Assembly: GCA_018828585.1 (NCBI GenBank) | Contig: JAHJVW010000135.1 | Span: 1 to 35,413, forward strand | DNA: 35,413 nt | Direction of reading: 5' to 3' | Source: Bacteroidota bacterium | GTDB taxonomy: Bacteria; Bacteroidota; Bacteroidia; Sphingobacteriales; Sphingobacteriaceae | Shown here: positions 8,381 through 17,027 of the stretch, one piece after another | Layout of the letters: the number at the start of each line of letters is the position of its first letter | Position numbering within the stretch: the first letter of the stretch is position 1 | Translations under genes and position numbers: made by a program | Notes under the pieces: model-generated | Seen by the model: only the letters and a program-made list of their open reading frames with translations | What the model was told of the DNA's origin: nothing | Databases searched by the model: none

Positions 8381-9205
8381 TTAAAACACAAGAGGAATTC
8401 CCTGTAATTTAGTTTCCGTTTCAGGTAAAATCTCGCAGTTATCCCAAATGCCAGTTCTTAAAGTTTGTTGATAGGTTTTAGGTAATGGTTTATCATCCAT
8501 TAATTCGGCAGCTTTTTCAAAATCGTAACGTAGGGCTTTGATTTCATAATTGAATCCATTGGAATCGTCAAGAATGGCGTACCAAACTTTGGGTGTCCCA
8601 TCATTTGCGGGCATTCCTATTACTCCGGCATTAAGCCAAAGTTTATCGTTTTTCGTTTGTGAAAACGGTAAACCACAATGGCCTGCTAAAATTATATCGG
8701 CGTTAAGCGCATCAAAATTGGCTTGTTTCTTTTCCCATTCCGTCGATTTAAAAATGAACTCCGAGGTATCGAAATAGGAACCATGTACAACCGCCATTTT
8801 TTTATCAGCGTAAGCGAAAGAAAGAAACTCTGGAATGGTTGCTAGCCAATCAATATCATCCTGGTTGACTTGACTTTTTAAATATGGATACCATTGACGA
8901 GAGAATGTATCGCAGCGACTACCATCTTCAAAATTACAACCGCAATGGTCAATATCATTAACCAAATTGAGTTCAACATTGCCTGCAATGCAATGAATTC
9001 CCCAGTCTTTAATTAAAGTTATACATTCCTTAGGTTGCGCACAATATGCAACGATATCACCAGTACAAATAATATTTTTTGAAGAAATTCCATCGGCGAA
9101 AGCCAATTCCTTTATAGCTTCTAAAGCCTGGAGATTAGAATAAACTCCACCAAAAACCATAATTTTTCCGTTAAGTGTTCCTAAATCTTTTATGATTTTC
9201 TCCAT
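8381..9205 (-). CDS. Metallophosphoesterase-fold protein with degenerate metal site
   Basis: A 274-residue homologue of YfcE/MJ0936-type calcineurin-like phosphoesterases. The first motif, normally SDxHGN, reads GGVYSN (residues 19-24), so both the Asp and the His are lost. CTGD (Asp50), GN (Asn76), VHGS (His141) and the first His of GHCG (His176) remain. The catalytic His of GNHE is Val77, and the second His of GHxH is Gly178. This removes the ligands specific to one metal while keeping the full set for the other. A Cys-rich segment CGCNFEDGSRCD (88-99) is also unusual. It overlaps the symporter gene by 16 bases, so it is co-translated with that transporter. It may be a mononuclear enzyme or a ligand-binding protein. 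Confidence 0.82.
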   Translation of the reverse strand: MEKIIKDLGTLNGKIMVFGGVYSNLQALEAIKELAFADGISSKNIICTGDIVAYCAQPKECITLIKDWGIHCIAGNVELNLVNDIDHCGCNFEDGSRCDTFSRQWYPYLKSQVNQDDIDWLATIPEFLSFAYADKKMAVVHGSYFDTSEFIFKSTEWEKKQANFDALNADIILAGHCGLPFSQTKNDKLWLNAGVIGMPANDGTPKVWYAILDDSNGFNYEIKALRYDFEKAAELMDDKPLPKTYQQTLRTGIWDNCEILPETETKLQGIPLVF

Positions 9206-10551
9206 GATTTATTTAACAAAGGAATAAAGAATAATATGAAACACACTAAACTGCCCCATAAATTGACACCCAGTAAATCGTTGTATTTACCTTCGGTGAA
9301 TATCCATGATTTTGGAACCCATTCAAAAACAATCATCAAACCCATTAATAATCCAAAAATTACTGGTCCGTAAAAAGAGAATTTGGGCATGGATTTATTC
9401 CAGAATAGGAATACCGGAGCCAAACCAATTACCATCGTTCCACTAATGGTAGTTGCAGATAAAATTTCGGGTTTAAAGAAAATGGGGATGGTTCCTAAAA
9501 TAGTCAGTACTACCATCGCTATTCTCCCTTTACTGATTTTTAATTCCCGGTTTGGAAAAATATCAATGTTATACAATTTAGAGAAAGAGGAAAAAGCTGA
9601 ATCCAATGTTGAAGCAGCAGAGGTGACCATAATGAAGTTCATGATGAGTAGCATCACTGGTCCGAAGAACTTCGCTACTTCTACAGTCGCTTGTCCAGTC
9701 ATTCCTTTGGTTTGGGCGAAAATTCCTACAATTCCGAATAACGCAATACAAATTACTCCAATAATACTAGCCCAAATAAATGATTTTAAAGTTGTTTTTG
9801 GAGAGGTGATGAAACCTCTATCAGTTAAGACCGGATCGTGAAAAGGATAACTGAAACATTGTAAAAATGCGACGAGGACTAAATTTCCTCCAGTCGACAT
9901 ACTCCATGTTCCGGATTGATAAATGGGTTTATAATTACCCTGCATCTCAGGTAAAATGTAGGCTAAAATAGAAGTTAGCAATACCCCAAAAAGTATCATT
10001 TGTATCACATCTGTAAGGATAGAAGTACTCATCCCGCCTTTTAAAGCATAAGCTAAAGTGAGCAATGTAAAAACAATGATAGAAGCATAGTATGGTGTTG
10101 AACCTGCATCTCCAAAATAAGAGCCAATGACTAAGGTGTTCGACCAAACCTCGTTAAATAATCTAAAAGCGATTAATATGGAAAAAAGGTATAGCGCCCC
10201 TTTTCCATATTTTGATCCAATAAAATGATGAATACTTTTAAAGCTGCCATTCAATCTCATTTTATAAATCACAAAACCAGCCACCAAAAAAGATAGGTAA
10301 TAAGTAGCATAAGAAACCACACCTACAATTCCGAAACTCAAACCTAGGTTAGCCACATTGGTGATGGATTTAGCAAAAATCCAACTGATGACTAAACTAC
10401 TGGTAAGTAGTATCGCATTGGGTTGTTTATCATTTTTACTTCCGTAAAAAAAATCTCTAGTGGTTTTGGCAATGGGTGCCAAAGCAAAAATTAAAATGCT
10501 TGACAGTAAAATAAAACCCCATTGCAGGTAGGTGACTGTATTGTTCTCCAT
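9190..10551 (-). CDS. Sodium:solute symporter (SSS family)
   Basis: Inner-membrane transporter of 453 residues with about 12-13 hydrophobic segments, in the SSS/LeuT-fold sodium symporter family. Family features are SIHHFIGSKYGKGA near the first third, ALKGGMSTSILTDVIQMILFG (the conserved G-G-x-x-x-V-x-x-T/D-x-x-Q region), and VTSAASTLDSAFSS, the sodium-site helix rich in Ser/Ala. It begins one base after the SusD stop and overlaps the phosphoesterase homologue by 16 bases. With SusC/SusD it would complete a two-membrane import path. The substrate cannot be read from the sequence; the adjacency to arsenosugar genes makes an organoarsenical, or a sugar or nucleoside precursor, a testable idea. 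Confidence 0.9.
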   Translation of the reverse strand: MENNTVTYLQWGFILLSSILIFALAPIAKTTRDFFYGSKNDKQPNAILLTSSLVISWIFAKSITNVANLGLSFGIVGVVSYATYYLSFLVAGFVIYKMRLNGSFKSIHHFIGSKYGKGALYLFSILIAFRLFNEVWSNTLVIGSYFGDAGSTPYYASIIVFTLLTLAYALKGGMSTSILTDVIQMILFGVLLTSILAYILPEMQGNYKPIYQSGTWSMSTGGNLVLVAFLQCFSYPFHDPVLTDRGFITSPKTTLKSFIWASIIGVICIALFGIVGIFAQTKGMTGQATVEVAKFFGPVMLLIMNFIMVTSAASTLDSAFSSFSKLYNIDIFPNRELKISKGRIAMVVLTILGTIPIFFKPEILSATTISGTMVIGLAPVFLFWNKSMPKFSFYGPVIFGLLMGLMIVFEWVPKSWIFTEGKYNDLLGVNLWGSLVCFILFFIPLLNKSWRKS

Positions 10552-10552
10552 T

Positions 10553-11989
10553 TTAGTTATTCCACCAAACTTTTGTATTGATGCTATTATTGTTCGTTGC
10601 CGTTGCTGCTACTTTATAATTATCTACATTTAAAGTAGATTCTTCTTGTGGATAGGGCATTCTTACTGGATATAAACCATTATTTCTACTGGCCTGCACT
10701 GGTTTTAAATCTGGAAATCCAGTTCTTCGATATTCTATCCAAGCTTCATAACCATTCAAATTATTTGGAATCCACTTTTGGGTGATGATGAGTTTTAAAG
10801 CATCGGGAGAAAGCGGATTAAACAATGCTGGGCCGGCTGTTAAATAATTATCTGGCATGGCAACATTCCAATAATTAAAGCCCTGCATAACAGCTAAATC
10901 ATATAAAGATTTTGCCGATGCTGTGATATAACCCTTCTGAGCGGCTTCAGCCAAAAAGAAATTGGTTTCCCAAGCTGTCATATAATTAAACTTCAAATTT
11001 GCTCCGTTTTCTCTGAAAATGGTACCAGTTAGGCTATAATTAGATACATTGACAGGAGTAGTTGCTGCATTAGGTCCGTTAATTAAGCCCGTATAATTCA
11101 CTGCATTTGCAGCCGTTGGGCGATAGAATAAAGAAAGCCTTGGGTCATTATAACCTTTCAAAATTTCTTCTGCTGTTTTAGAGAGGATGTATAAACTAAA
11201 ATCGCCTACTCGAGCCGTAGTGATTCTGAAATTGTTAGGCGCTGTTGCTGAAAATTGAAAAACAGCATTATTTGTATTTGCTCCAATATAATTTCCAGCT
11301 GAATAAATTGCTTGAAGCTGCGCTTTCACATCTACTTTTCCAGAAATCCGCATTAAATATTTGATTCGAAGAGAGTTGGCGAATTTAATCCAGTTTTGTA
11401 GGTTGCCGCTGTAGATAATATCACCATCTAATTTTGTGGCGCCATTATAGACAGTCATTGCGGTAATAGCATTTTCCAGATTTTTTAGAATTCCGTTTGC
11501 ACCTTGATAGATGTCTTCTTGTTTATCATACTTTGGTGTATAGATATCTGATTTTCCTTTCAGCGCTTCACCATAAGGAACATCGCCATATAAATCAGTT
11601 AAAGCAGCAGTCATGTAAGCTTTCATCACCAAAGCCGGCCCTTTATACACTGCAAAGGTGGGATTGCTATTCGCTTTCTGCAATACAATCTCGTTATCAC
11701 GAAGGTTCTTATAAATAAATGGCCAAGGATTTCCTGCATATAGAGGTTCTGCCAAAGCATGACGATCAAAATTGTTAAAGTCAATCATCGTGAAATACTG
11801 ACCTAATAAGTTTCCGGCATCAAAAGCTTCGAACGACATTTGCTCTCCGTAGTCAAACAGAACCTTTCTAAATAAAAGGGAAGGCTGTGCGTCTATCGGG
11901 GAGTTTGGATTGGTGTTGATTTCACTCAAATCTTTGGTACACGATGCCAATCCTAGAGTTGTAATTAAAATGATTATATATTTTTTCAT
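10553..11989 (-). CDS. SusD/RagB-like outer-membrane lipoprotein
   Basis: A 478-residue surface lipoprotein that acts as a lid and ligand-capture subunit for its SusC channel. ATG 11989 is chosen over ATG 12013 because it puts a classical lipoprotein signal at the N-terminus (MKKYIIILITTLGLASC, Cys17) and sits 10 bases after the SusC stop. The mature N-terminus DLSEINTNPNSPIDAQP matches the SusD-like_2 branch. The body contains tetratricopeptide-like helices (NLENAITAM, WIKFANSLRIKYLMRI, NFFLAEAAQKGY) and the C-terminal EAWIEYRRTGFPDL motif typical of the family. It partners with the SusC gene immediately upstream. Ligand unknown. Confidence 0.93.
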   Translation of the reverse strand: MKKYIIILITTLGLASCTKDLSEINTNPNSPIDAQPSLLFRKVLFDYGEQMSFEAFDAGNLLGQYFTMIDFNNFDRHALAEPLYAGNPWPFIYKNLRDNEIVLQKANSNPTFAVYKGPALVMKAYMTAALTDLYGDVPYGEALKGKSDIYTPKYDKQEDIYQGANGILKNLENAITAMTVYNGATKLDGDIIYSGNLQNWIKFANSLRIKYLMRISGKVDVKAQLQAIYSAGNYIGANTNNAVFQFSATAPNNFRITTARVGDFSLYILSKTAEEILKGYNDPRLSLFYRPTAANAVNYTGLINGPNAATTPVNVSNYSLTGTIFRENGANLKFNYMTAWETNFFLAEAAQKGYITASAKSLYDLAVMQGFNYWNVAMPDNYLTAGPALFNPLSPDALKLIITQKWIPNNLNGYEAWIEYRRTGFPDLKPVQASRNNGLYPVRMPYPQEESTLNVDNYKVAATATNNNSINTKVWWNN

Positions 11990-11999
11990 CACTAGTTTA

Positions 12000-14900
12000 T
12001 TAAAAATTAACACCTAAACTCAAGCCAAAACTTCTGGCACTTGGGTACGACATATCTTCTGTTCCGTTCAAGAATTTATTTCCTTGTACTGCTAACTGCT
12101 CCGGATCAAAATGCGGGATTTTTGAAATCGCAAAAACGTTTTTTCCGATAAAGGATAGTTTTAGACTTTGTACATTTTTTAGAAATGTTTTGGCAAGCAA
12201 AGCTTTACTAAAAGTATATCCCAAATTAAACTGGCGAAGCTTTAAATACGAATCGCTGTAAACGCTATTCTCTTCGTGGTTACGATCGTAAAACTGACGG
12301 TAGTAGCTCTCAGCCGAAATTTTCTTGGTGTTTTGAACATAAACTGGATTTGTTGCTGTGCCTGTATTCATCACCGCATCAAAAGCTAAACCTTCAGTTG
12401 GGCGGTATTCTGTTTCTTTTAACTGTCCGGCTACTCCGGCTAATGCTAAAGTTCTAGAAACTAAAATTCCGCCTTGTCGCCAATCTAAAAGAAAGCCAAA
12501 ATCGAATTGTTTATATCTAAAGGTGTTGCTGAAACCCAGCATAAAATCAGGATTATAGTTCCCTAATTTTTTCAGTTTATTATCGGCTATTAAATTCCCA
12601 TTGTTATCTACAATAAATTTTCCATCGGCATTTTTCACGTAGCCATCTCCCCAAATATCTCCTATTTTCCCGCCTTCGGTAGCGATGTAATAAACGGTTT
12701 GGTTAGGGCTGTCATAAACTCGGGCGTAAGCCAAAGTCAATTGTTTTGCTCCGTTTGGTAAAGATTCAACGGTGGATGTATTGGTGCTAAAATTAGCTGA
12801 AACATTCCATCTAAAATTCTTACTTAAAACGGGTGTTCCGGTTAAAATCAATTCTACACCTTTAGAACGTACTGAACCTCCATTGGTCACTCTTTGCGCA
12901 TATCCTGTTGATTGTGATACGGGTAAAGAAAGAATCTGATTTTCGGTAAGTGAATTGTAATAGGTTGCGTCAATACCTAATCTATCACCAAAGAAGCGGA
13001 TATCGGCACCAAACTCGGCCGATTTAGTTTGCTCTGGTTTAAGATTTGGGTCTGATATGATATTTTGGTCAGATAGTGTAGGGCTGCTATTATAAGGCGT
13101 AGCCGGAACAAATGCGCCAGCAGTTTGATAAGGGTCGGTATCATTTCCAATTTGCGCATAACTTGCTCTAAGCTTCAAAAATGACACTTGTGGAACTTTA
13201 ACCAATTCTGAAAGCACCAAGCTTCCAGAAACTGACGGATAAAAGAAGGAGGTGTTTTTAGTACTACTTGGTGTTGCCAATGCGCTAGACCAGTCGTTTC
13301 TTCCAGTTACATCTACAAACAAGTAGTTTTTGAAACTCAACTTTGCGATTCCGTAGGCGCTATTGATTCTTTTCTTGCTTGCAAAAGTAAAAATTTCTAA
13401 TGGGGTTGCGGCATTAGATAAAGTGAATAGGGCAGGTTGCGCTAATGCGGATGTTTGTGTTTGGTTACTTTTGAATTGCTGATTCATTTGATTTGCTCCT
13501 AATGAGATATCAAAACCAAAGTCATTGATTTTTTTGGTGTAGTTTACTAATACGTCTGTGTTAATTTCTCTAAACAACACATTGTGCTCTGCATACGCAC
13601 CGTTTTTAAAACGATTGGTGCTATAATTTCTTAGTAACCTTCTACCTTCATTGCTATAATCCATGCCGCCTCTTAACTGCACATACAAATTAGGAAGCAA
13701 ATCATATTTCAGGGCAATATTCCCAAAAATACGATCACGGTTTAGCTCATTTCTATTTTCTTTTAAAATGAAATAAGGGTTATCAAAATAGGTATAATTA
13801 TAAGAGTAATTTCTTAATCCCTCTAAACCTGGCTGCCAATAGTTTTTTAGAGGAGCAATGTCTAACGACCTTGGTAACCAAGCTAATAAGCCGTATTGTA
13901 AATTTTCAGAACCGTATCCGCTAGAGGGGCGGTTATTACTTTTTGCATTTTGATAAATAATGGTTGACTTAAAATTGAGCTTGGTTACAGGTTGAAAATT
14001 AAGATTAGCTGAAACATTCTTCCTCAAATAATCGACACCTGGAATATACGATTGACTGTTTAAATCGGTATATGATAAACGGTAATTTCCTTTGTCATAC
14101 TTGCCACTAAAAGCTAAATTGTTGATAAACGTTTTTCCTGTTTGATAGAAATCTTTCAGGTTATTAGGATGTGAAATGAATGGAGTAGGAGTAATTGGAA
14201 TACCACTATAAAGCCCAACATCGCCACCTCTCACCACTCGCCCATCAGGCAAAGTAACAGGACTGTTGTATTGCGCAACTAAAGTTCCTTGGTCGAGTTT
14301 CGGCCCGTATGAATAAGTTAATACATCATTCACGCCGCCACCTAAACCATCTTTAAATGCAAAATTACCGCCATTACCTTGGCCGTAAGTATTCTGAAAT
14401 TGGGGTAGTTTAAACGGACTTTCAATAGAACTGGTAGAGTTGAAGCTCACCCCAAAACCTTCGGAATTGCTACCGTCTTTGGTGTTAATTAGAATAACAC
14501 CGTTAGCCGCCCTGCTGCCATAAAGTGCGGCAGCTGCAGCTCCTTTTAAAACAGAAACCGAGGCAATATCATCGGGATTGATGTCCATTGCGCCATTTCC
14601 AAAATCTATCGCTTGGAAACTTGAAGGTGCTTCCACAGATCTGGGTACGATTTGATTATTGTTAATTGGAATGCCATCGACCACAAAAAGTGGGTTATTA
14701 TTAGCAAATGAGCTTTCTCCCCTGATTACAATTTTTGAAGATGAGCCTACACCGCTGGCACCTTGTGTAATGGTCACCCCGGCAACTTTGGTAGTAATGT
14801 TATCAAGAAAATTAACTGATTTTACTTCTGATATCTCTTTAGCCTGAATCTGCTGGACATTATAGCCCAAAGATTTGGAATCACGCTCTAAACCTAAAGC

Positions 14901-15215
14901 CGTTACTACGGTTTCATTTAATATTAATCCAGGGCTTAAGCTTACAGAAAGGTCTAATTGCCCATTTAAGGCCAACTCTTTAGTGGTAAAGCCAATATAG
15001 CTAAAAACTAAAATTGCGTTCTTGGAGTTTACCGTTAAGCTAAATTTCCCATCCACGTTGGATGCAGTTCCGTTGGCAGTGTTTTTTTCTTTCACACTTA
15101 CGCCAATCAGTTTTTCACCAGTTACCTGGTCAGTTATACTTCCTATTACCCTAGTTTGTGCAAAAGCAAAGTTCAAGAGCAAAAAGGAAAATGCAATCGT
15201 AAAGATTGATTTCAT
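12000..15215 (-). CDS. SusC/RagA-like TonB-dependent outer-membrane transporter
   Basis: A 1071-residue outer-membrane channel. Its parts in order are: a signal peptide ending in NFAFAQ; a carboxypeptidase-regulatory-like domain (about residues 22-105, with GKFSLTV and YIGFTTKEL); the TonB plug (NETVVTALGLERDSKSLGYNV, then NNPLFVVDGIPINN, the hallmark SusC motif); and a 22-strand barrel ending in SLGVNF. It forms a SusCD pair with the next gene. The gap to the DUF2064 gene upstream is only 40 bases, with no terminator and no TAnnTTTG element visible, so read-through from the arsenosugar operon is likely. No anti-sigma or hybrid two-component regulator, the usual SusCD regulators, is nearby. 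Substrate is unknown. Confidence 0.95.
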   Translation of the reverse strand: MKSIFTIAFSFLLLNFAFAQTRVIGSITDQVTGEKLIGVSVKEKNTANGTASNVDGKFSLTVNSKNAILVFSYIGFTTKELALNGQLDLSVSLSPGLILNETVVTALGLERDSKSLGYNVQQIQAKEISEVKSVNFLDNITTKVAGVTITQGASGVGSSSKIVIRGESSFANNNPLFVVDGIPINNNQIVPRSVEAPSSFQAIDFGNGAMDINPDDIASVSVLKGAAAAALYGSRAANGVILINTKDGSNSEGFGVSFNSTSSIESPFKLPQFQNTYGQGNGGNFAFKDGLGGGVNDVLTYSYGPKLDQGTLVAQYNSPVTLPDGRVVRGGDVGLYSGIPITPTPFISHPNNLKDFYQTGKTFINNLAFSGKYDKGNYRLSYTDLNSQSYIPGVDYLRKNVSANLNFQPVTKLNFKSTIIYQNAKSNNRPSSGYGSENLQYGLLAWLPRSLDIAPLKNYWQPGLEGLRNYSYNYTYFDNPYFILKENRNELNRDRIFGNIALKYDLLPNLYVQLRGGMDYSNEGRRLLRNYSTNRFKNGAYAEHNVLFREINTDVLVNYTKKINDFGFDISLGANQMNQQFKSNQTQTSALAQPALFTLSNAATPLEIFTFASKKRINSAYGIAKLSFKNYLFVDVTGRNDWSSALATPSSTKNTSFFYPSVSGSLVLSELVKVPQVSFLKLRASYAQIGNDTDPYQTAGAFVPATPYNSSPTLSDQNIISDPNLKPEQTKSAEFGADIRFFGDRLGIDATYYNSLTENQILSLPVSQSTGYAQRVTNGGSVRSKGVELILTGTPVLSKNFRWNVSANFSTNTSTVESLPNGAKQLTLAYARVYDSPNQTVYYIATEGGKIGDIWGDGYVKNADGKFIVDNNGNLIADNKLKKLGNYNPDFMLGFSNTFRYKQFDFGFLLDWRQGGILVSRTLALAGVAGQLKETEYRPTEGLAFDAVMNTGTATNPVYVQNTKKISAESYYRQFYDRNHEENSVYSDSYLKLRQFNLGYTFSKALLAKTFLKNVQSLKLSFIGKNVFAISKIPHFDPEQLAVQGNKFLNGTEDMSYPSARSFGLSLGVNF

Positions 15216-15255
15216 CCGATTTATGTATTAAATAAGAATTTGATTTATTAATGTT

Positions 15256-15942
15256 TTAGGAAGACTGGATAACTAAAGGGGGACCTCGATCAGTATTTTG
15301 AATGATGAGTCCACTATCCTCAGTCAGAAAATCAGTAGTAAATTTGATTTCTTCCGAGAGAATGTTAGATAATATTTTTTGTATTGCGGAGTGATGTGGT
15401 TGATTTAAATAAATATTTATGGCAATCTCATTATCTAAATCAATAAAAGTTTGAAGTAATTGATAATTGGCACCAAAATGCTCAAAATTACTGATAAGCT
15501 GTTTATGAAATAAATGGCTCTGCCAATCAAGATTTTCTAATATTCCCTTATGAAAATTGTCTTTACTTACACTGATTAAATAAGAACCTCCATCAGAAGA
15601 TGGACCTATCGTTAGAATTTTAGCTTCTAAATTTCTTTGAGCCTGCAATAAATTAATGGCTGAAAGATGAGGTGTATCATCCCCTACGATAATCAGGTTT
15701 TCATACCCTAACTGAAAAATTCCTCCAGCAGCTCCTTTTATTCTTTCTCCAAAAGACTGTCCATAGGTTTTGCCATCACTGATGACATAGGCCAACCCCG
15801 ATTGTTGGATCTCACTTAAGGTCTTTTCAAATAAGACTTTCTGTATTGCATTTTGCTTCCTCTTGTGCGAAGAGAAAAGCTTTTCACTCTCTAGTTGAGT
15901 TGTGAAATATAAAATGCAGGTATTTTTAAATTGTGAATTCAA
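15256..15942 (-). CDS. DUF2064 / arsenosugar biosynthesis-type glycosyltransferase (copy 2)
   Basis: A 228-residue GT-A-fold protein of the DUF2064 (TIGR04282-like) family, recurrent in arsenosugar gene clusters. Visible motifs are FGERIKGAAGGIFQLGYENL, IVGDDTPHLS and GPSSDGGSYLI. The last contains the DGG[AS]YLI signature. Compared with copy 1 at 18525-19199 the nucleotide-binding-type motif GNDCPEL has become GDDTPHL, losing the Cys. The C-terminus carries a 40-50 residue extension ending RGPPLVIQSS that resembles the tail of copy 1. It is 16 bases after ArsM and 40 bases before SusC. Family function is proposed to be sugar transfer during arsenosugar formation; this is a family association, not shown by the sequence. 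Confidence 0.88.
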   Translation of the reverse strand: MNSQFKNTCILYFTTQLESEKLFSSHKRKQNAIQKVLFEKTLSEIQQSGLAYVISDGKTYGQSFGERIKGAAGGIFQLGYENLIIVGDDTPHLSAINLLQAQRNLEAKILTIGPSSDGGSYLISVSKDNFHKGILENLDWQSHLFHKQLISNFEHFGANYQLLQTFIDLDNEIAINIYLNQPHHSAIQKILSNILSEEIKFTTDFLTEDSGLIIQNTDRGPPLVIQSS

Positions 15943-15958
15943 ATTCTCGCATCAAAAA

Positions 15959-17017
15959 TTAACAACAGGAAACTGTAGGTTCGCCATCAGCAGTTTTAGA
16001 AAAAGGTATTTTTCCACCACAGCCTTCGTAAATACCATAATGAGTATTCCAATTACCATAAAAATCAAAAGCTTCGCGATAACGGGTATCATTTAGCATT
16101 TTGTACGTATTCCCGCAAACGGTTATCATTTTGCCTTTTGGAAAGTTATGATGGTCATCTAAATCGAAGGAATGTGTTGCGCCATCAATAGTTCCTTTAT
16201 AAGAGACGGCTTGTCCATAATCTTCACATTCACTTTCCAATCCATCTATTTTGAATAATCGGTAGGTTACAGAATATACTTTGATATCGCCCATTAATGC
16301 TTCAATCTCTTTATGATCTACCCCAATAGGTTTATCTTCTACTACTCTTGGGTCGGTAAAACCAGCATTCCTAGCGTAGTTCAAGAAATCGTTCCAATAC
16401 AATGCACCGCTAAGGCATTCGCCCCATAATATTGGATTATTTTGTAAGGTTTTAGGAAAACGTCTATCTGCATAAACATCAGAAAAATACATTTCTCCCC
16501 CTTTTTTCAAAAGTTTAAAGGCATCGTTCAATACTTTTTGCTTATCAACAACCAGGTTTAAAACACAGTTAGAAATTATTAAATCGAAACTTTCTAGTTC
16601 AAAACCCAGCTCATCCAAACTTTCTATATTGCCTTTCACAAAAGACACATTTGATCTTGCATAGCCAAATTTCTCTCTGTGATATTCTAAATGCTTATTG
16701 GCAACTGCTAACTGTTCGCTAGTCATATCCACTCCAACCACAAATCCTTCTTCTCCCACTAATTGTGCGGCGATGTAGCAATCTCTTCCGCTTCCAGATC
16801 CCAAATCCAGAATTCTTAAGCCTTTTAGTTGATCGGGTATGGTCAGTCCACAACCATAATATTTATCTTGAACCTCGTCATGTATATTTCTTAAAGCTTC
16901 CAAAATATGTTTTGGAGGAGCAGTTAGCGTACAACAAGCAGTCGTTTTTAAATCAGAACTTTGTTGAAGCTCTTTACCGTAATAATTTTGGACTTCTTCG
17001 TGAATGGTGTTGGACAT
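15959..17017 (-). CDS. arsM: Arsenite (As(III)) S-adenosylmethionine methyltransferase
   Basis: A 352-residue cytosolic methyltransferase that would convert thiol-bound arsenite to methylated arsenicals using SAM. The SAM site is ILDLGSGSGRDCY (69-81). The cysteines of known ArsM enzymes are all in place: Cys28-Cys29, Cys56 in YYGCGL, Cys151 in SNCVLNLV and Cys201 in GECLSGAL. FSDVYADRR is also typical. ATG 17017 is preferred over the longer 17077 start, which would overlap arsS by 50 bases and add an unconserved leader; the chosen start leaves a 10-base gap. A C-terminal extension of about 90 residues ends in a Cys-Cys pair. Its product would be the substrate of the adjacent ArsS. Name based on strong motif match. 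Confidence 0.93.
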   Translation of the reverse strand: MSNTIHEEVQNYYGKELQQSSDLKTTACCTLTAPPKHILEALRNIHDEVQDKYYGCGLTIPDQLKGLRILDLGSGSGRDCYIAAQLVGEEGFVVGVDMTSEQLAVANKHLEYHREKFGYARSNVSFVKGNIESLDELGFELESFDLIISNCVLNLVVDKQKVLNDAFKLLKKGGEMYFSDVYADRRFPKTLQNNPILWGECLSGALYWNDFLNYARNAGFTDPRVVEDKPIGVDHKEIEALMGDIKVYSVTYRLFKIDGLESECEDYGQAVSYKGTIDGATHSFDLDDHHNFPKGKMITVCGNTYKMLNDTRYREAFDFYGNWNTHYGIYEGCGGKIPFSKTADGEPTVSCC

Positions 17018-17027
17018 ATCTTTAATT

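Noticed and set aside
8381-9205. Calling the phosphoesterase homologue a pseudogene.
   Set aside because: The frame is intact and full length, starts in overlap with the symporter gene, and loss is confined to one metal site, which does not look like random decay.
9383-9841. A 152-codon open frame antisense to the sodium:solute symporter gene.
   Set aside because: It lies wholly inside a well-supported membrane protein gene, has no family motif, and its composition is what antisense of a hydrophobic coding region gives.
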